Shown one piece after another: positions 35,747 through 43,300 of a DNA stretch of 64,000 bases. This DNA is from Streptomyces narbonensis (lineage in GTDB: Bacteria; Actinomycetota; Actinomycetes; Streptomycetales; Streptomycetaceae). The DNA is taken from the NCBI RefSeq assembly GCF_014649015.1, contig NZ_BMSF01000017.1:93990-157989 (forward strand), in the 5' to 3' direction. The position numbers were made by a program, and so were the translations under genes. Positions within the stretch are counted from its first letter, which is position 1, and each line of letters starts with the position of its first letter. Under the pieces are notes generated by a model. The model did no database searches, was not told the origin of the DNA, and saw only the letters and a list, made by a program, of their open reading frames with translations.

Positions 35747-35826
35747 CCGGGGTTCCCGCAGCCGACGAGTGTCGGGTGCGGGAACCCCGGAGCCGTGCGG
35801 GCGTCGGGTGCGGGAACCCCGGAGCC
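35747..35826. terminator. Two-armed terminator with 24-bp direct repeat between PPK2 and the sigma gene
   Basis: CCGGGGTTCCCGCA (35747-35760) pairs perfectly with TGCGGGAACCCCGG (35777-35790). The 24-bp unit containing the second arm (GTCGGGTGCGGGAACC..., 35771-35794) is repeated exactly at 35803-35826, so the left arm can pair with either copy. It sits in the convergent gap and can stop transcription from both sides. Confidence 0.75.
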
Positions 35827-35842
35827 TTGCGGGCCGGCCGGA

Positions 35843-36700
35843 TCAGCCGGCGCCGGTGCCCAGCAGGCCCTCACGCAGGCGCTTGACGGTGCGCGCCAGC
35901 AGCCGCGAGACGTGCATCTGCGAGCAGCCCAGCTGCTCACCGATCTGGGCCTGGGTCAGTTCCTCGACGAACCTCAGGTGGATGATCATGCGGTCGCGCT
36001 CGTCGAGGTCCGCGATGAGCGGGGCCAGCGAGTGGAAGTCCTCCACCAGCGCCATGGCGGGGTCCTCGCTGCCGATGAAGTCGGCCAGGGAGGCGTCGCC
36101 GTCCTCGTCCTCGCCGCTCAGGGCGGCGTCCAGCGACGAGGAGTTGTAGCCGTTGGAGGCCAGCCGCGCCTCGGTGACCTCCTCCTCGGTGAGGCTCATC
36201 AGGTCGGCCAGCTCCTTGACCGTCGGCGCCCGGCCCAGGCGGGTGCCGAGTTCCTCGGTCGCCTTGGCCAGCTCCACCCGTGCCTCCTGGAGCCGGCGGG
36301 GTACGTGCACCGCCCAGGAGGTGTCCCGGAAGAACCGCTTGATCTCGCCGACGATGTAGGGGACGGCGAAGGTGGTGAACTCGACCTCCCGCGACAGCTC
36401 GAAGCGGTCGATCGCCTTGATCAGGCCGATCATGCCGACCTGGACGATGTCCTCCATCTCGTCGGCGCGGTGGCGGAACCGCCCGGCGGCGTAGCGGACC
36501 AGGCTCATGTTCATCTCGATGAGGGTGTTGCGCGCGTACTGGTACTCGTGCGTCCCCTCCTCCAGCGTCGCGAGCTCCCGGAAGAAGACCTTCGACAGGG
36601 CCCTCGCGTCCTTGGGCGCGACCGCCGACGTGTCCGGGATCTGCGGCAGCGTCCCCGCTCCGTACTCGACTCCTGCGGTCGACATCGTCGTGACCGTCAC
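35843..36700 (-). CDS. SigB/SigF/SigG-family alternative sigma factor
   Basis: A 285-residue RNA polymerase sigma factor of the stress/sporulation group. Region 2 has EYARNTLIEMNMSLVR-type helices with RHRADEMEDIVQVGMIGLIK (core binding and -10 recognition) and FELSREVEFTTFAVPYIVGE, followed by KRFFRDTSWAVHVPRRLQE. Region 3 follows (APTVKELADLMSLTEEEV). Region 4 is DLDERDRMIIHLRFVEELTQ, then the HTH AQIGEQLGCSQMHVSRLLAR. The start is GTG 36700 with AAAGGGGAAAGG. An internal ATG at 36685 is also possible. A matching SigB-type promoter lies at 36758-36782, pointing to autoregulation. It is divergent from an anti-sigma-like gene and begins the signalling island. Confidence 0.92.
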   Translation of the reverse strand: MTVTTMSTAGVEYGAGTLPQIPDTSAVAPKDARALSKVFFRELATLEEGTHEYQYARNTLIEMNMSLVRYAAGRFRHRADEMEDIVQVGMIGLIKAIDRFELSREVEFTTFAVPYIVGEIKRFFRDTSWAVHVPRRLQEARVELAKATEELGTRLGRAPTVKELADLMSLTEEEVTEARLASNGYNSSSLDAALSGEDEDGDASLADFIGSEDPAMALVEDFHSLAPLIADLDERDRMIIHLRFVEELTQAQIGEQLGCSQMHVSRLLARTVKRLREGLLGTGAG

Positions 36701-36757
36701 ACCTTTCCCCTTTCACGTGTGTTCCTCATCGGGATGCATGGCCCTGAGGCTGCTCGC

Positions 36758-36782
36758 ATACCCGGACTTCGCACATCCACAC
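36758..36782 (-). promoter_or_regulatory. SigB-type promoter of the sigma gene
   Basis: On the minus strand GTGT (36779-36782), 15 nt, GGGTAT (36758-36763), 58 nt before the GTG start. It fits GNNT-N14-16-GGGTAC/T. Confidence 0.5.
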
Positions 36783-36870
36783 CCACCGACTCCTCACGTG
36801 TTTTCGGTCGGTTCCCTTCTCCCTGCCGATGGGCAGACGGAACGTCAAACCGGTCGTCCGAAGGAGAGTC

Positions 36871-37293
36871 ATGACACGGGATCCCTCGATGAGGGCCGTC
36901 GGCTGGGCACGGTCCCTGCCGATAGGCAGCAGCGTGAAGACGGCCCGGGACTGGACGCGCGAGCATCTCGCGGCGCTCGGCTGGGACCGTACCGCCCCCG
37001 GCGTGGCGGACTCCGTCGTGCTGACGGTCTCCGAACTCGTCACCAACGCCCATGTGCACGCCCACAGCGACGCGCAGCTGATCCTCACCTGGGACGAGGA
37101 GTGCCTGCACGTCACCGTGCACGACGCCTCGCCGTTGGTTCCCGAGCAACGCAGCCCGGACGACGGCGCGCTGGGCGGGCGCGGACTGCTCCTCGTCGAC
37201 GCGCTCGCCGACGACGTGCGGACCCGCCGCTGTCCGCGGGGCAAGGACGTCACGGCGTGCTTCCGCCCGGACGCCCCGGGCCGTCCCGGCTGA
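36871..37293 (+). CDS. HATPase anti-sigma-factor-like protein (RsbW/SpoIIAB type)
   Basis: A 140-residue GHKL-fold ATP-binding protein. The N box is VLTVSELVTNAHVHA (about 52-66), the Asp/G1 region HVTVHDASPLVPEQ, and the G2 GALGGRGLLLVDAL (about 106-119). These are the single-domain serine-kinase anti-sigma proteins that hold a sigma factor and phosphorylate a STAS antagonist. The ATG at 36871 has AAGGAGA. It is divergent from the sigma gene, which makes that sigma its likely partner, but such proteins are numerous in Streptomyces and the partner must be tested. Confidence 0.85.
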   Translation: MTRDPSMRAVGWARSLPIGSSVKTARDWTREHLAALGWDRTAPGVADSVVLTVSELVTNAHVHAHSDAQLILTWDEECLHVTVHDASPLVPEQRSPDDGALGGRGLLLVDALADDVRTRRCPRGKDVTACFRPDAPGRPG

Positions 37294-37363
37294 GGGAACC
37301 GGACCACGGACCGCCGTACGCGGGCGGGAGTCGTCCCCGTACGGCGGTCCGGCGCACGGCACT

Positions 37364-37789
37364 TCAGCGCCTCAGGGACGCGAGCAGCGGCCCCCAGTCG
37401 AGGTGGCGTTCCTCCGTGCCCTGCGGCACGAGGGCGAAGGTGTCGCGCACGAAGCGGCCGATCGCCCCCTGATCGCACCTGACGGCGGCGTGCTGTCCCA
37501 CTGGCCCGAGCCGCAGGATGAGTCCTCCGTCGGAGGCGGGACGGAGCCGGACATCGCCGTCACCGGTCGGCTGGAGCGATCCGGTGAGGATCATCTGGCG
37601 GTCGACGCGCCACACCACCGGGTCCTCGCCGAGGAGGTGGAAGGCGATGCTCAGGGCGTGGGGGTCGCGGGAGTCGTAGCCGACGGTGGCGTCGATCCGG
37701 ACCGCCGTGTCCGCGGTGAGCAGTTCCATGGCGATGGGCCGGGTGAGGACGCGCGGTGCGGGGAGCGGCGCGACGGGGTGCTGGGGCAT
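37364..37789 (-). CDS. SsgA-like protein (SALP)
   Basis: A 141-residue protein of the SsgA family, found only in morphologically complex actinomycetes, where members guide septation, spore-wall or cell-wall events. Diagnostic parts are ATVGYDSRDPHALSIAFHLL, VVWRVDRQMILTGS, DGDVRLRPASDGGLILRLG, and the C-terminal VRDTFALVPQGTEERHLDW. The ATG at 37789 follows CGGAGGACC. It is convergent with the anti-sigma-like gene. It supports the Streptomyces assignment. Which SALP subgroup cannot be told by eye. Confidence 0.88.
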   Translation of the reverse strand: MPQHPVAPLPAPRVLTRPIAMELLTADTAVRIDATVGYDSRDPHALSIAFHLLGEDPVVWRVDRQMILTGSLQPTGDGDVRLRPASDGGLILRLGPVGQHAAVRCDQGAIGRFVRDTFALVPQGTEERHLDWGPLLASLRR

Positions 37790-37922
37790 GGGGTCCTCCG
37801 GCTGAGGGGCTGTCAGCGAGCGGGTGCGGTGTCCGCTTGACCCGTCCCGTCCCTGCTACACCTCGCGACGCCGTGGCGGATGTGCTGATGGTGTGACGAT
37901 TGCGTGAAGATGGGAAGGCCCG

Positions 37923-38165
37923 TCAGGGAGCGCCGGGACGAGGGCCCTCCGCCGCGCCGCTCGGGGTGTCGCCGTCGGGCTCGGCGGTCTCGGTCCGGGT
38001 GTGGCCGATCACGCCGAGGAGGAGGTCCTCGGCCGGGACCCCGGCGTCGTGGGCACCGAGGACGGCGGCGGTGGCCGCCGGTTCGTCCCTCGCCTCCAGG
38101 GCCGCCCACAGCTGTCGGCGGGCGGCGGCGAGTTCGGCGGTCGAGGTGGTGGTCTGCGTGCTCAT
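37923..38165 (-). CDS. Short protein resembling the helical B12-binding_2 cap only
   Basis: An 80-residue protein whose residues about 10-55 (AAARRQLWAALEARDEPAAT, then VLGAHDAGVPAEDLLLGVIG) resemble the four-helix cap that precedes a cobalamin-binding Rossmann domain. The B12 motif DxHxxG and the Rossmann part are absent, and the chain ends in a Pro/Gly tail. The ATG at 38165 overlaps the stop of the upstream SpoIIE phosphatase gene (ATGA), so the two are coupled. It may be a truncated photoreceptor-type regulator or a stand-alone protein-interaction module. Confidence 0.6.
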   Translation of the reverse strand: MSTQTTTSTAELAAARRQLWAALEARDEPAATAAVLGAHDAGVPAEDLLLGVIGHTRTETAEPDGDTPSGAAEGPRPGAP

Positions 38166-39844
38166 GCGGTGTACCTGCCCCGGGTGTGGCCGTTCACCGC
38201 GGAGAGATGAGTGGTGTGCGGCGCGGTGATGGCGACGACGGCCATGTCGTCGTGAGCACCGCGGCCCACCCAGTCCCCGGCGACCATCTGCACGCGCTCG
38301 ACGACGGCCTCGGCCGGGAGTCCCACGCACTCGGCGAGCACGGAGCGCAGCCGGACCTCGCCGAACATGGCGGAGCCGAGCGGCCCGCCGCGGGCCTCCG
38401 TGATCCCGTCCGTGTAGAGCAGGCAGGTCTCGCCGGGCGACAGGTCCACGGTCGCCGACCGGCTGGTGACGACGGGGAGGGCCCCTACCAGGGTCCCGCC
38501 GGTGTCCGCCTCCTCCACCTCTCCCGTGGCGCGCAGGACGAGCGGGCGGGGGTGGCCGGCGCTGGTGAGCCGGAGCCGCACCCGGCCGCCCGTGCGCCGC
38601 ACCGAGGCGAGTACCAGGGTGGCGAAACGGGTGTGCCGGGCGGTCAGCAGGGCGCCGTTGAGCAGCCGCAGGACGTCCTGGTGGTCGCCGGCGAGGGGCA
38701 GCAACGCCTGCACGGTGCTACGGATCCGGCCCGTGAGCACGGCGGCGTCCAGCCCCTTGCCGCACACGTCGCCGAGGACGGCGAGCGTGTCCTGGCCGTC
38801 GTCGGTGCCCGGGTGCACGTCGTAGAAGTCGCCGCCGATCCGCTCGGTGTCCTGGGAGGTGCGGTAGCCGCCGGCGAAGTCGACCCCTCGGACGTGGTGG
38901 AGCTGGGGCGGGAGGAGTTCGGCGATCAGGGCGCGTGTGATGCGGGCCTGTTCCGCGTAGAGGCGGGCGGCCGACAAGGCGGCGCCGGCGCGGGCGGCGA
39001 ACAGCCGGGCGAAGAGCTCCTCCGCGGCGTCGAAGGCCCGCTGTCCGCCGCGCCGCAGCAGGATCAGGGCGCCCGCGGGCACGCCGTGGCCGGGCAGCGG
39101 GGTGATGGCGACGGAGCCGGGGGGTCCTCCGAAGCCCTCGGGCACGGCCCAGGGCGGCAGTTCGGCCGGGTCGATCCAGCGGGCGGGCACCGGCGGGAAG
39201 CCCTGCAGTGCCTCGGCGAGGCCGGGCACGAGGGCCGGGTCCAGGGTGAGTTGGGTCTGCTCGAACCCTCCGCCCATGGCGGTGACCACGGTGTAGCGGT
39301 TCCGCACGGGCGGGGAGATCACGAGGGCCGCGTCGCCGAGGTGGTCGGCGGCGAGCAGGGCCGTCTTCTCCAGGCAGCGGTCGGGGTTGAGCGAGGCCAG
39401 CAGCTGGGTGGACGCCTCGGCGAGGAGCGCGGTGCGCTCCCGTTCGGTGCGCAGGGCGTCCTGTGCGGCCGTCAGGTCGGAGTCGTCGATCAGCCACCAG
39501 GCCACGTCGCCGTGGCCGGACTCGGTGGGGTGGGCCCTCAGGAGCCGGCCGTCGTGGCTGCCGCGCAGCGGGGCGGGTACCGCCCGTGCCGGAGCCGCGG
39601 CGGTGGGGGTGCGTGCGGAGTGGGCCACCTGCCGGTGGGCGTCGGCGAGCCATCGCGGGACGACCTCGTCCAGCCACTTCCCGATCCTTATCCGCGGGAA
39701 GAGGTCGGCCGCGGCGGCGTTGAACTCCACGACGCCGCCATCGCGGTCGGCCACCACCGCCGGATGCGGCGACCCGCGCCAGGTGGTGCTCTCCGCTCCC
39801 CCGGTCTTCCGGGAGCGGCCGGACTCGTCTTCGAAAACAGTCAT
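38162..39844 (-). CDS. PAS/GAF SpoIIE-type PP2C phosphatase
   Basis: A 560-residue Ser/Thr phosphatase likely to dephosphorylate STAS antagonists. An N-terminal PAS-like domain (HPAVVADRDGGVVEFNAAAA, about 25-130) is followed by a GAF domain (LLASLNPDRCLEKTALLAAD, about 155-330). The SpoIIE catalytic domain has the metal-binding GGDFYDVHP, VLGDVCGKGLDAA, LLYTDGITEARGG and GAHDDMAVV. All the usual aspartates are present, so it should be active. I chose the ATG at 39844 (MTVFEDESG). The upstream frame has no homology. The 3' end overlaps the short B12-cap gene. The 326 bp upstream, to the small membrane gene, show no gene. Confidence 0.9.
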   Translation of the reverse strand: MTVFEDESGRSRKTGGAESTTWRGSPHPAVVADRDGGVVEFNAAAADLFPRIRIGKWLDEVVPRWLADAHRQVAHSARTPTAAAPARAVPAPLRGSHDGRLLRAHPTESGHGDVAWWLIDDSDLTAAQDALRTERERTALLAEASTQLLASLNPDRCLEKTALLAADHLGDAALVISPPVRNRYTVVTAMGGGFEQTQLTLDPALVPGLAEALQGFPPVPARWIDPAELPPWAVPEGFGGPPGSVAITPLPGHGVPAGALILLRRGGQRAFDAAEELFARLFAARAGAALSAARLYAEQARITRALIAELLPPQLHHVRGVDFAGGYRTSQDTERIGGDFYDVHPGTDDGQDTLAVLGDVCGKGLDAAVLTGRIRSTVQALLPLAGDHQDVLRLLNGALLTARHTRFATLVLASVRRTGGRVRLRLTSAGHPRPLVLRATGEVEEADTGGTLVGALPVVTSRSATVDLSPGETCLLYTDGITEARGGPLGSAMFGEVRLRSVLAECVGLPAEAVVERVQMVAGDWVGRGAHDDMAVVAITAPHTTHLSAVNGHTRGRYTA

Positions 39845-40170
39845 AAGCGTGGCCCGCGCGAAGTGGCCCGCCACCTTCCCCGCTCGACGACAGCTCGTCC
39901 GTCCACCCTTGCGCAGTGGGCGCCGCACATCAAGTGAACCCCTCTCCTCCGGTAGGCCGCGTCCAGCATCCCCACGGCTCCGGCCCAGGTCGTTCACCGG
40001 ACTCAGGTGGCAGGGAGGACGCCGACGACCTGCTGGTCCGAGGGGCGGAGCGGGGTCCCGGCGAGGCGCTCCTCGACGTCGACCGGATTCATGGCCGAGG
40101 AGGGCGTTTCGGCGGGGTGTTCGCGGTCAGTCGGTCCTCGAACGCGCTCCGCTCCCGGAAGGATTCCGTC
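39845..40170. other. 326-bp gap between divergent phosphatase and small membrane protein
   Basis: No gene, RNA or clear hairpin is supported here. It must hold the leftward phosphatase promoter and perhaps the rightward promoter of the small membrane gene, but I saw no GGGTAC/T or other consensus in it. Confidence 0.3.
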
Positions 40171-40281
40171 GTGCCGGTCATCCTGTTCCTGGTCCTGATC
40201 CTGGTGTTCGGCGTCGGTGTGGCGATGGCGTGGTGGAGCGTCGCGCCGGTCCCCCTCGCTCCCCGACGAGGGCCCCGGTGA
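40171..40281 (+). CDS. Single-helix small membrane protein
   Basis: A 36-residue hydrophobic peptide: one transmembrane helix, PVILFLVLILVFGVGVAMAW, followed by a short basic tail ending RRGPR. The start is GTG 40171 with GGAAGGA seven bases before it. That good ribosome site is the reason to call it. An upstream extension in the same frame has no site. It may modulate a membrane enzyme or stress response. There is no known homologue by eye. Confidence 0.5.
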   Translation: MPVILFLVLILVFGVGVAMAWWSVAPVPLAPRRGPR

Positions 40282-40372
40282 TGCCCGGAGCGGTCCCGCA
40301 CGGGTTTCACGGGCGGACGAGCGGTCAGGCGAAAAGGGAAACGAATCCCTACTCATGTGCCAGGAGACTCAC

Positions 40373-40630
40373 ATGGACGGCTGGCGTGCGGCTGCGGCCT
40401 GCCAGGAGGTCGACCCCGATCTGTTCTTCCCCGTGGGGGCCGGCGCCCCCGCCCTCGCTCAGGCGGAGGAGGCCAAGAGAGTCTGCCGGCGCTGCCCGGT
40501 ACGCGAGCTGTGCCTGCGCTCGGCCCTGGCGCAGCCGCACCCGCCGTCGGGCGTGTGGGGCGGCCTGACCGAGGCCGAGCGGCATGCATCGCGACGCCGG
40601 GCCCGCCGCCGGGCGGACGACCGTCGGTGA
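40373..40630 (+). CDS. WhiB-family transcriptional regulator
   Basis: An 85-residue [4Fe-4S] Wbl regulator, actinobacteria-specific. The four cluster cysteines are C10, C38, C41 and C47 (C-x27-C-x2-C-x5-C). The GVWGG turn is at 60-64, followed by a basic C-terminus RRRARRRADDRR, the usual DNA/sigma-contact part. I use the ATG at 40373 because AGGAG lies 7 nt before it. A second start at 40355 (MCQETH) is possible. It would respond to redox or NO changes. It sits within the stress-signalling island. Confidence 0.92.
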   Translation: MDGWRAAAACQEVDPDLFFPVGAGAPALAQAEEAKRVCRRCPVRELCLRSALAQPHPPSGVWGGLTEAERHASRRRARRRADDRR

Positions 40631-40750
40631 CCGGTCGTCGGATCATGGCCGCCGGCGTCCACAGGGGGCGGTGATCCGGCGGCCTCCGGCGTTCCGGGGG
40701 CGGCCTTGTGCCCGGGAGGCCGGTCAGGTGCCGGTGCGTGGGGCGTGGCG

Positions 40751-41236
40751 TCAGCGCGGTCGCCTGTCCCGTGGGCGCGCCGTGGCGGCGTACTCCGGCA
40801 GGAGGGAGAGGCGGGCGCGGACCCGCTTCCCGTCCGGGGCCGGCTCCACGGTCAGGCTCTCGCAGACGGCGATGACGATCTCGACACCGTGCTGACCGAT
40901 GCGGCGGGGGTCGTGTCCGCGGGGCACGGGGGCGGTGGACTCCTGGTCGAAGACCGAGATCTCCAGGACGTCGCGGCCCAGTTCGAGGAGGAGCCGGCAG
41001 GGGCCGGCCGTGTGCCGGATCGCGTTGGTGACGAGTTCGCTGACCACCAGCTGCGCGAGCTCGACGCGCTCCTCACCGACCGGTCCGGGCAGCACGGTCG
41101 GGGCGGCCGCGAGGAACTCGGCCGTGAAGGCGCGGGCGGCGGCGATCGCCCCGCCGCGGGAGGCGTCGCCGTACACGGCACCTGCGGAGAGCAGGGGCTC
41201 AGGGACCGCGCGCTCCGCGGTGATCGCGTCCGTCAT
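40751..41236 (-). CDS. HATPase anti-sigma-factor-like protein
   Basis: A 161-residue GHKL-fold protein. An N box (QLVVSELVTNAIRHTAGPCR, about 63-82) is followed by EISVFDQESTAPVPR and a G2-type GQHGVEIVIAV. It is the second such protein in the window. The ATG at 41236 follows GGGGAGTGCC. A GGGTAC (41281-41286, minus strand) lies 45 nt upstream, but with a poor -35. It is downstream of the degenerate SpoIIE phosphatase on the same strand (94 nt), so probably in one operon with it. It is convergent with WhiB. Confidence 0.85.
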   Translation of the reverse strand: MTDAITAERAVPEPLLSAGAVYGDASRGGAIAAARAFTAEFLAAAPTVLPGPVGEERVELAQLVVSELVTNAIRHTAGPCRLLLELGRDVLEISVFDQESTAPVPRGHDPRRIGQHGVEIVIAVCESLTVEPAPDGKRVRARLSLLPEYAATARPRDRRPR

Positions 41237-41329
41237 GGCGCTGGCACTCCCCTCGTTCTGGGTCGGCGGCTGGGCTCCTCGTACCCGCCTTTCCCCTCTT
41301 CATGGTTCCCACACCGCTCGCAACGCGGA

Positions 41330-42562
41330 TCACACCCCCGCCGACAGCCCGTCAAGGGGATTCCGGCGCGGTCGGCGTGGCCCCCCGCGCCGTCCCTCAC
41401 CCGGGCTCCCGGCCTCGTGGCCGCGCCAGTCGAGACAGAGTACGAGGACGGCGTCCGGCGCGCCACGGGGCGTCCCGCGCAGCGCCCGTACGACGGCCCT
41501 GGGGACGTCCGCGCCCTTCCGGCGGCGGGCGTCGGTGAGGGCGCGGGCGACGGGACCGTCCGGCGCCTCGTGCCCGTCGCCGGCCGCCGGCTCTCCGGTT
41601 CCGTGGGCGACGAAGACCAGCCGGTCGCCGCGCAGGAGGCGCAGGCGCTGGGGGGCGTAGACGGTGTCCTCGAACATGCCCAGGGGCAGTTGGCGGTCCA
41701 GTTCGATGCGCTCGGCCCCGGTGGGGCGGACGCGCCAGAGCGTCGGCGACCCGGCGTCCACCACCTCGGCCTCGCCGGTGGTCAGGTCGAGCCGCAGCAG
41801 CAGGGCGGAGAGCGGGTGCTCGCCGCGGTACTGCCCGTAGAGCGCCTGGTCGGTGAGGCTGGCCTGGGTCACCAGGTCGAGCCCGGCCCGCCGGGCGTTG
41901 CGGGTGGCCGTCAGGGCGAGGGTGCTCGCCAGGGCGGCCGGGGTGCCGGGGCCGGCGCCGTCGGCGACGACGATCGCCAGGTCCCGCTCGGTGGCGCTCC
42001 AGTCCAGGAGGTGTCCGCCGGAGGTGTAGGCGGGCTCCCAGTGGGCGTGGAGGTCGAAGGCCGGTCCGGCGCAGGCCCGGCCCGGCAGTGTGTCCCACTG
42101 CATCTCCCCCGCGACGCTGAGGGCGCGCTTCCTGCGGGTGCGGCGGTACAGATCGGTGTGGCGGTCGGCGACGCGCAGGGCGTGTCCGAGGGTCTCGGCG
42201 ACCCGGGCGAGGCTCGCGGTGGTCTCCGGGGTGGACCGGTCCGCGGGCAGGGCGACGACCAGGACGCCGAACCGGTCGCCGCGGACCGTGACGGGCAGGT
42301 AAACGGTCGCCGTGGGCCCGACATCACGGAAAAGATATGGTTGCTGGGTGCGGAAGACGCGGCCGGCGGGGCCCGCGTGCACGGGCGCGTGCGGCATCCC
42401 GGCAGGTGCCTGGACGGGCTCCACGGGGCACAGGGTCGTGAATCCGTAGTCGACGAGCAGCAGGTCGGCGGAGGTCGCGGCGTACAGGTGCGCGAGACTG
42501 GTACGGAGGGAGTCCAGGAGGAGGTGTGGTGCCGCCCCGCGCAGTGCGCCTTCCACTGTCAC
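41330..42562 (-). CDS. SpoIIE/PP2C-like protein with degenerate metal site
   Basis: A 410-residue paralog of the phosphatase at 43301-44476. Both begin with a GAF-like sensor (ALRGAAPHLLLDSLRTSLAH, then TVRGDRFGVLVVALP), then the linker AGEMQWDTLPGRACAGPAFD and a PP2C domain (LAIVVADGAGPGTPAALAST, then SALLLRLDLTTGEAEVVDAG, LGMFEDTVYAP). Where active members have an (S/T)DG loop and a DD pair, this one reads FVAHGTGEP and APDAVLVLCL, so metal binding looks impaired. I chose GTG 42562 because it aligns with the paralog's start. Possibly a pseudophosphatase or decoy. Confidence 0.8.
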   Translation of the reverse strand: MTVEGALRGAAPHLLLDSLRTSLAHLYAATSADLLLVDYGFTTLCPVEPVQAPAGMPHAPVHAGPAGRVFRTQQPYLFRDVGPTATVYLPVTVRGDRFGVLVVALPADRSTPETTASLARVAETLGHALRVADRHTDLYRRTRRKRALSVAGEMQWDTLPGRACAGPAFDLHAHWEPAYTSGGHLLDWSATERDLAIVVADGAGPGTPAALASTLALTATRNARRAGLDLVTQASLTDQALYGQYRGEHPLSALLLRLDLTTGEAEVVDAGSPTLWRVRPTGAERIELDRQLPLGMFEDTVYAPQRLRLLRGDRLVFVAHGTGEPAAGDGHEAPDGPVARALTDARRRKGADVPRAVVRALRGTPRGAPDAVLVLCLDWRGHEAGSPGEGRRGGPRRPRRNPLDGLSAGV

Positions 42563-42669
42563 GTGTCGATCCACCGGATCCGTACCGCCTTCTGGAGAGA
42601 TGTGGAGATGACCGGTCCGTCGCAAGGCCGCTGTCCCCGGCCAGGGACGTCCGAGGAGGGTCGGCAGGC

Positions 42670-43182
42670 ATGAACGGCAACCCCGCTCCGCCGCCGCGGG
42701 AACCGCAGCGGACGGCCGAGTCCGCCCGGGAGCTCATCGAGCTGCTGGAAGTGCTGTGGGAGCGCGGCCGGGACATGGTGTCGTCGACACCCGTCTCGGC
42801 GAGTCAGCTGCGCGTGCTGTACAGCCTGGACCGCGCGGAGGGCATCAGCCTGCGCACCCTGGGCGAGCTGCTCGGCTCCGCACCGCCCTCGGTGAGCCGC
42901 ATGTGCGACCGGCTGGAGGCGCTGGGCTTCGTGCAGCGGCTGCCCAGCCCCGTGAGCCGTCGGCAGCTGGAGCTGCACCTGACCGTGCACGGCAAGGCGT
43001 ACCTGCGGGACCTCCGGGCCCAGCGCGAGGAGGCCCTGCTCGCGGTCATCGCGGACATGTCGCCGACGAGCCGCAAGGCGCTGCTGCGGGGGCTCACCGG
43101 GTTCCACGAGGCCGTGGAAGGGGGCGGAGCGGCCGCCTCGTCACCGGCCCGCACGCCGCTGAAGGACGTCAGTTCGGCCTGA
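42670..43182 (+). CDS. MarR-family transcriptional regulator
   Basis: A 170-residue winged-helix regulator. Helix 1 contains ESARELIELLEVLWERGRD. The winged-helix DNA-binding part is SASQLRVLYSLDRAEGISLR, then TLGELLGSAPPSVSRMCDRL with the recognition helix, then EALGFVQRLPSPVSRRQLEL (wing) and TVHGKAYLRDL. The ATG at 42670 has GAGGAGGG. It lies between and divergent from the phosphatase at 41330-42562, and convergent with the phosphatase at 43301-44476. It may control one or both. An inverted repeat ACAGTTG...CAACTGT lies at 43295-43316. Confidence 0.9.
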   Translation: MNGNPAPPPREPQRTAESARELIELLEVLWERGRDMVSSTPVSASQLRVLYSLDRAEGISLRTLGELLGSAPPSVSRMCDRLEALGFVQRLPSPVSRRQLELHLTVHGKAYLRDLRAQREEALLAVIADMSPTSRKALLRGLTGFHEAVEGGGAAASSPARTPLKDVSSA

Positions 43183-43300
43183 TCCCCGCGCGACGCCGGC
43201 TCCGGCCGGGCGCGCACCCCATGTCCTCATGGCCACCTCTGGTCGTCCTTGACGGCGTTCTTCCGGGCACTTGCCGAGTGTTGCCCCAAGGATACAGTTG

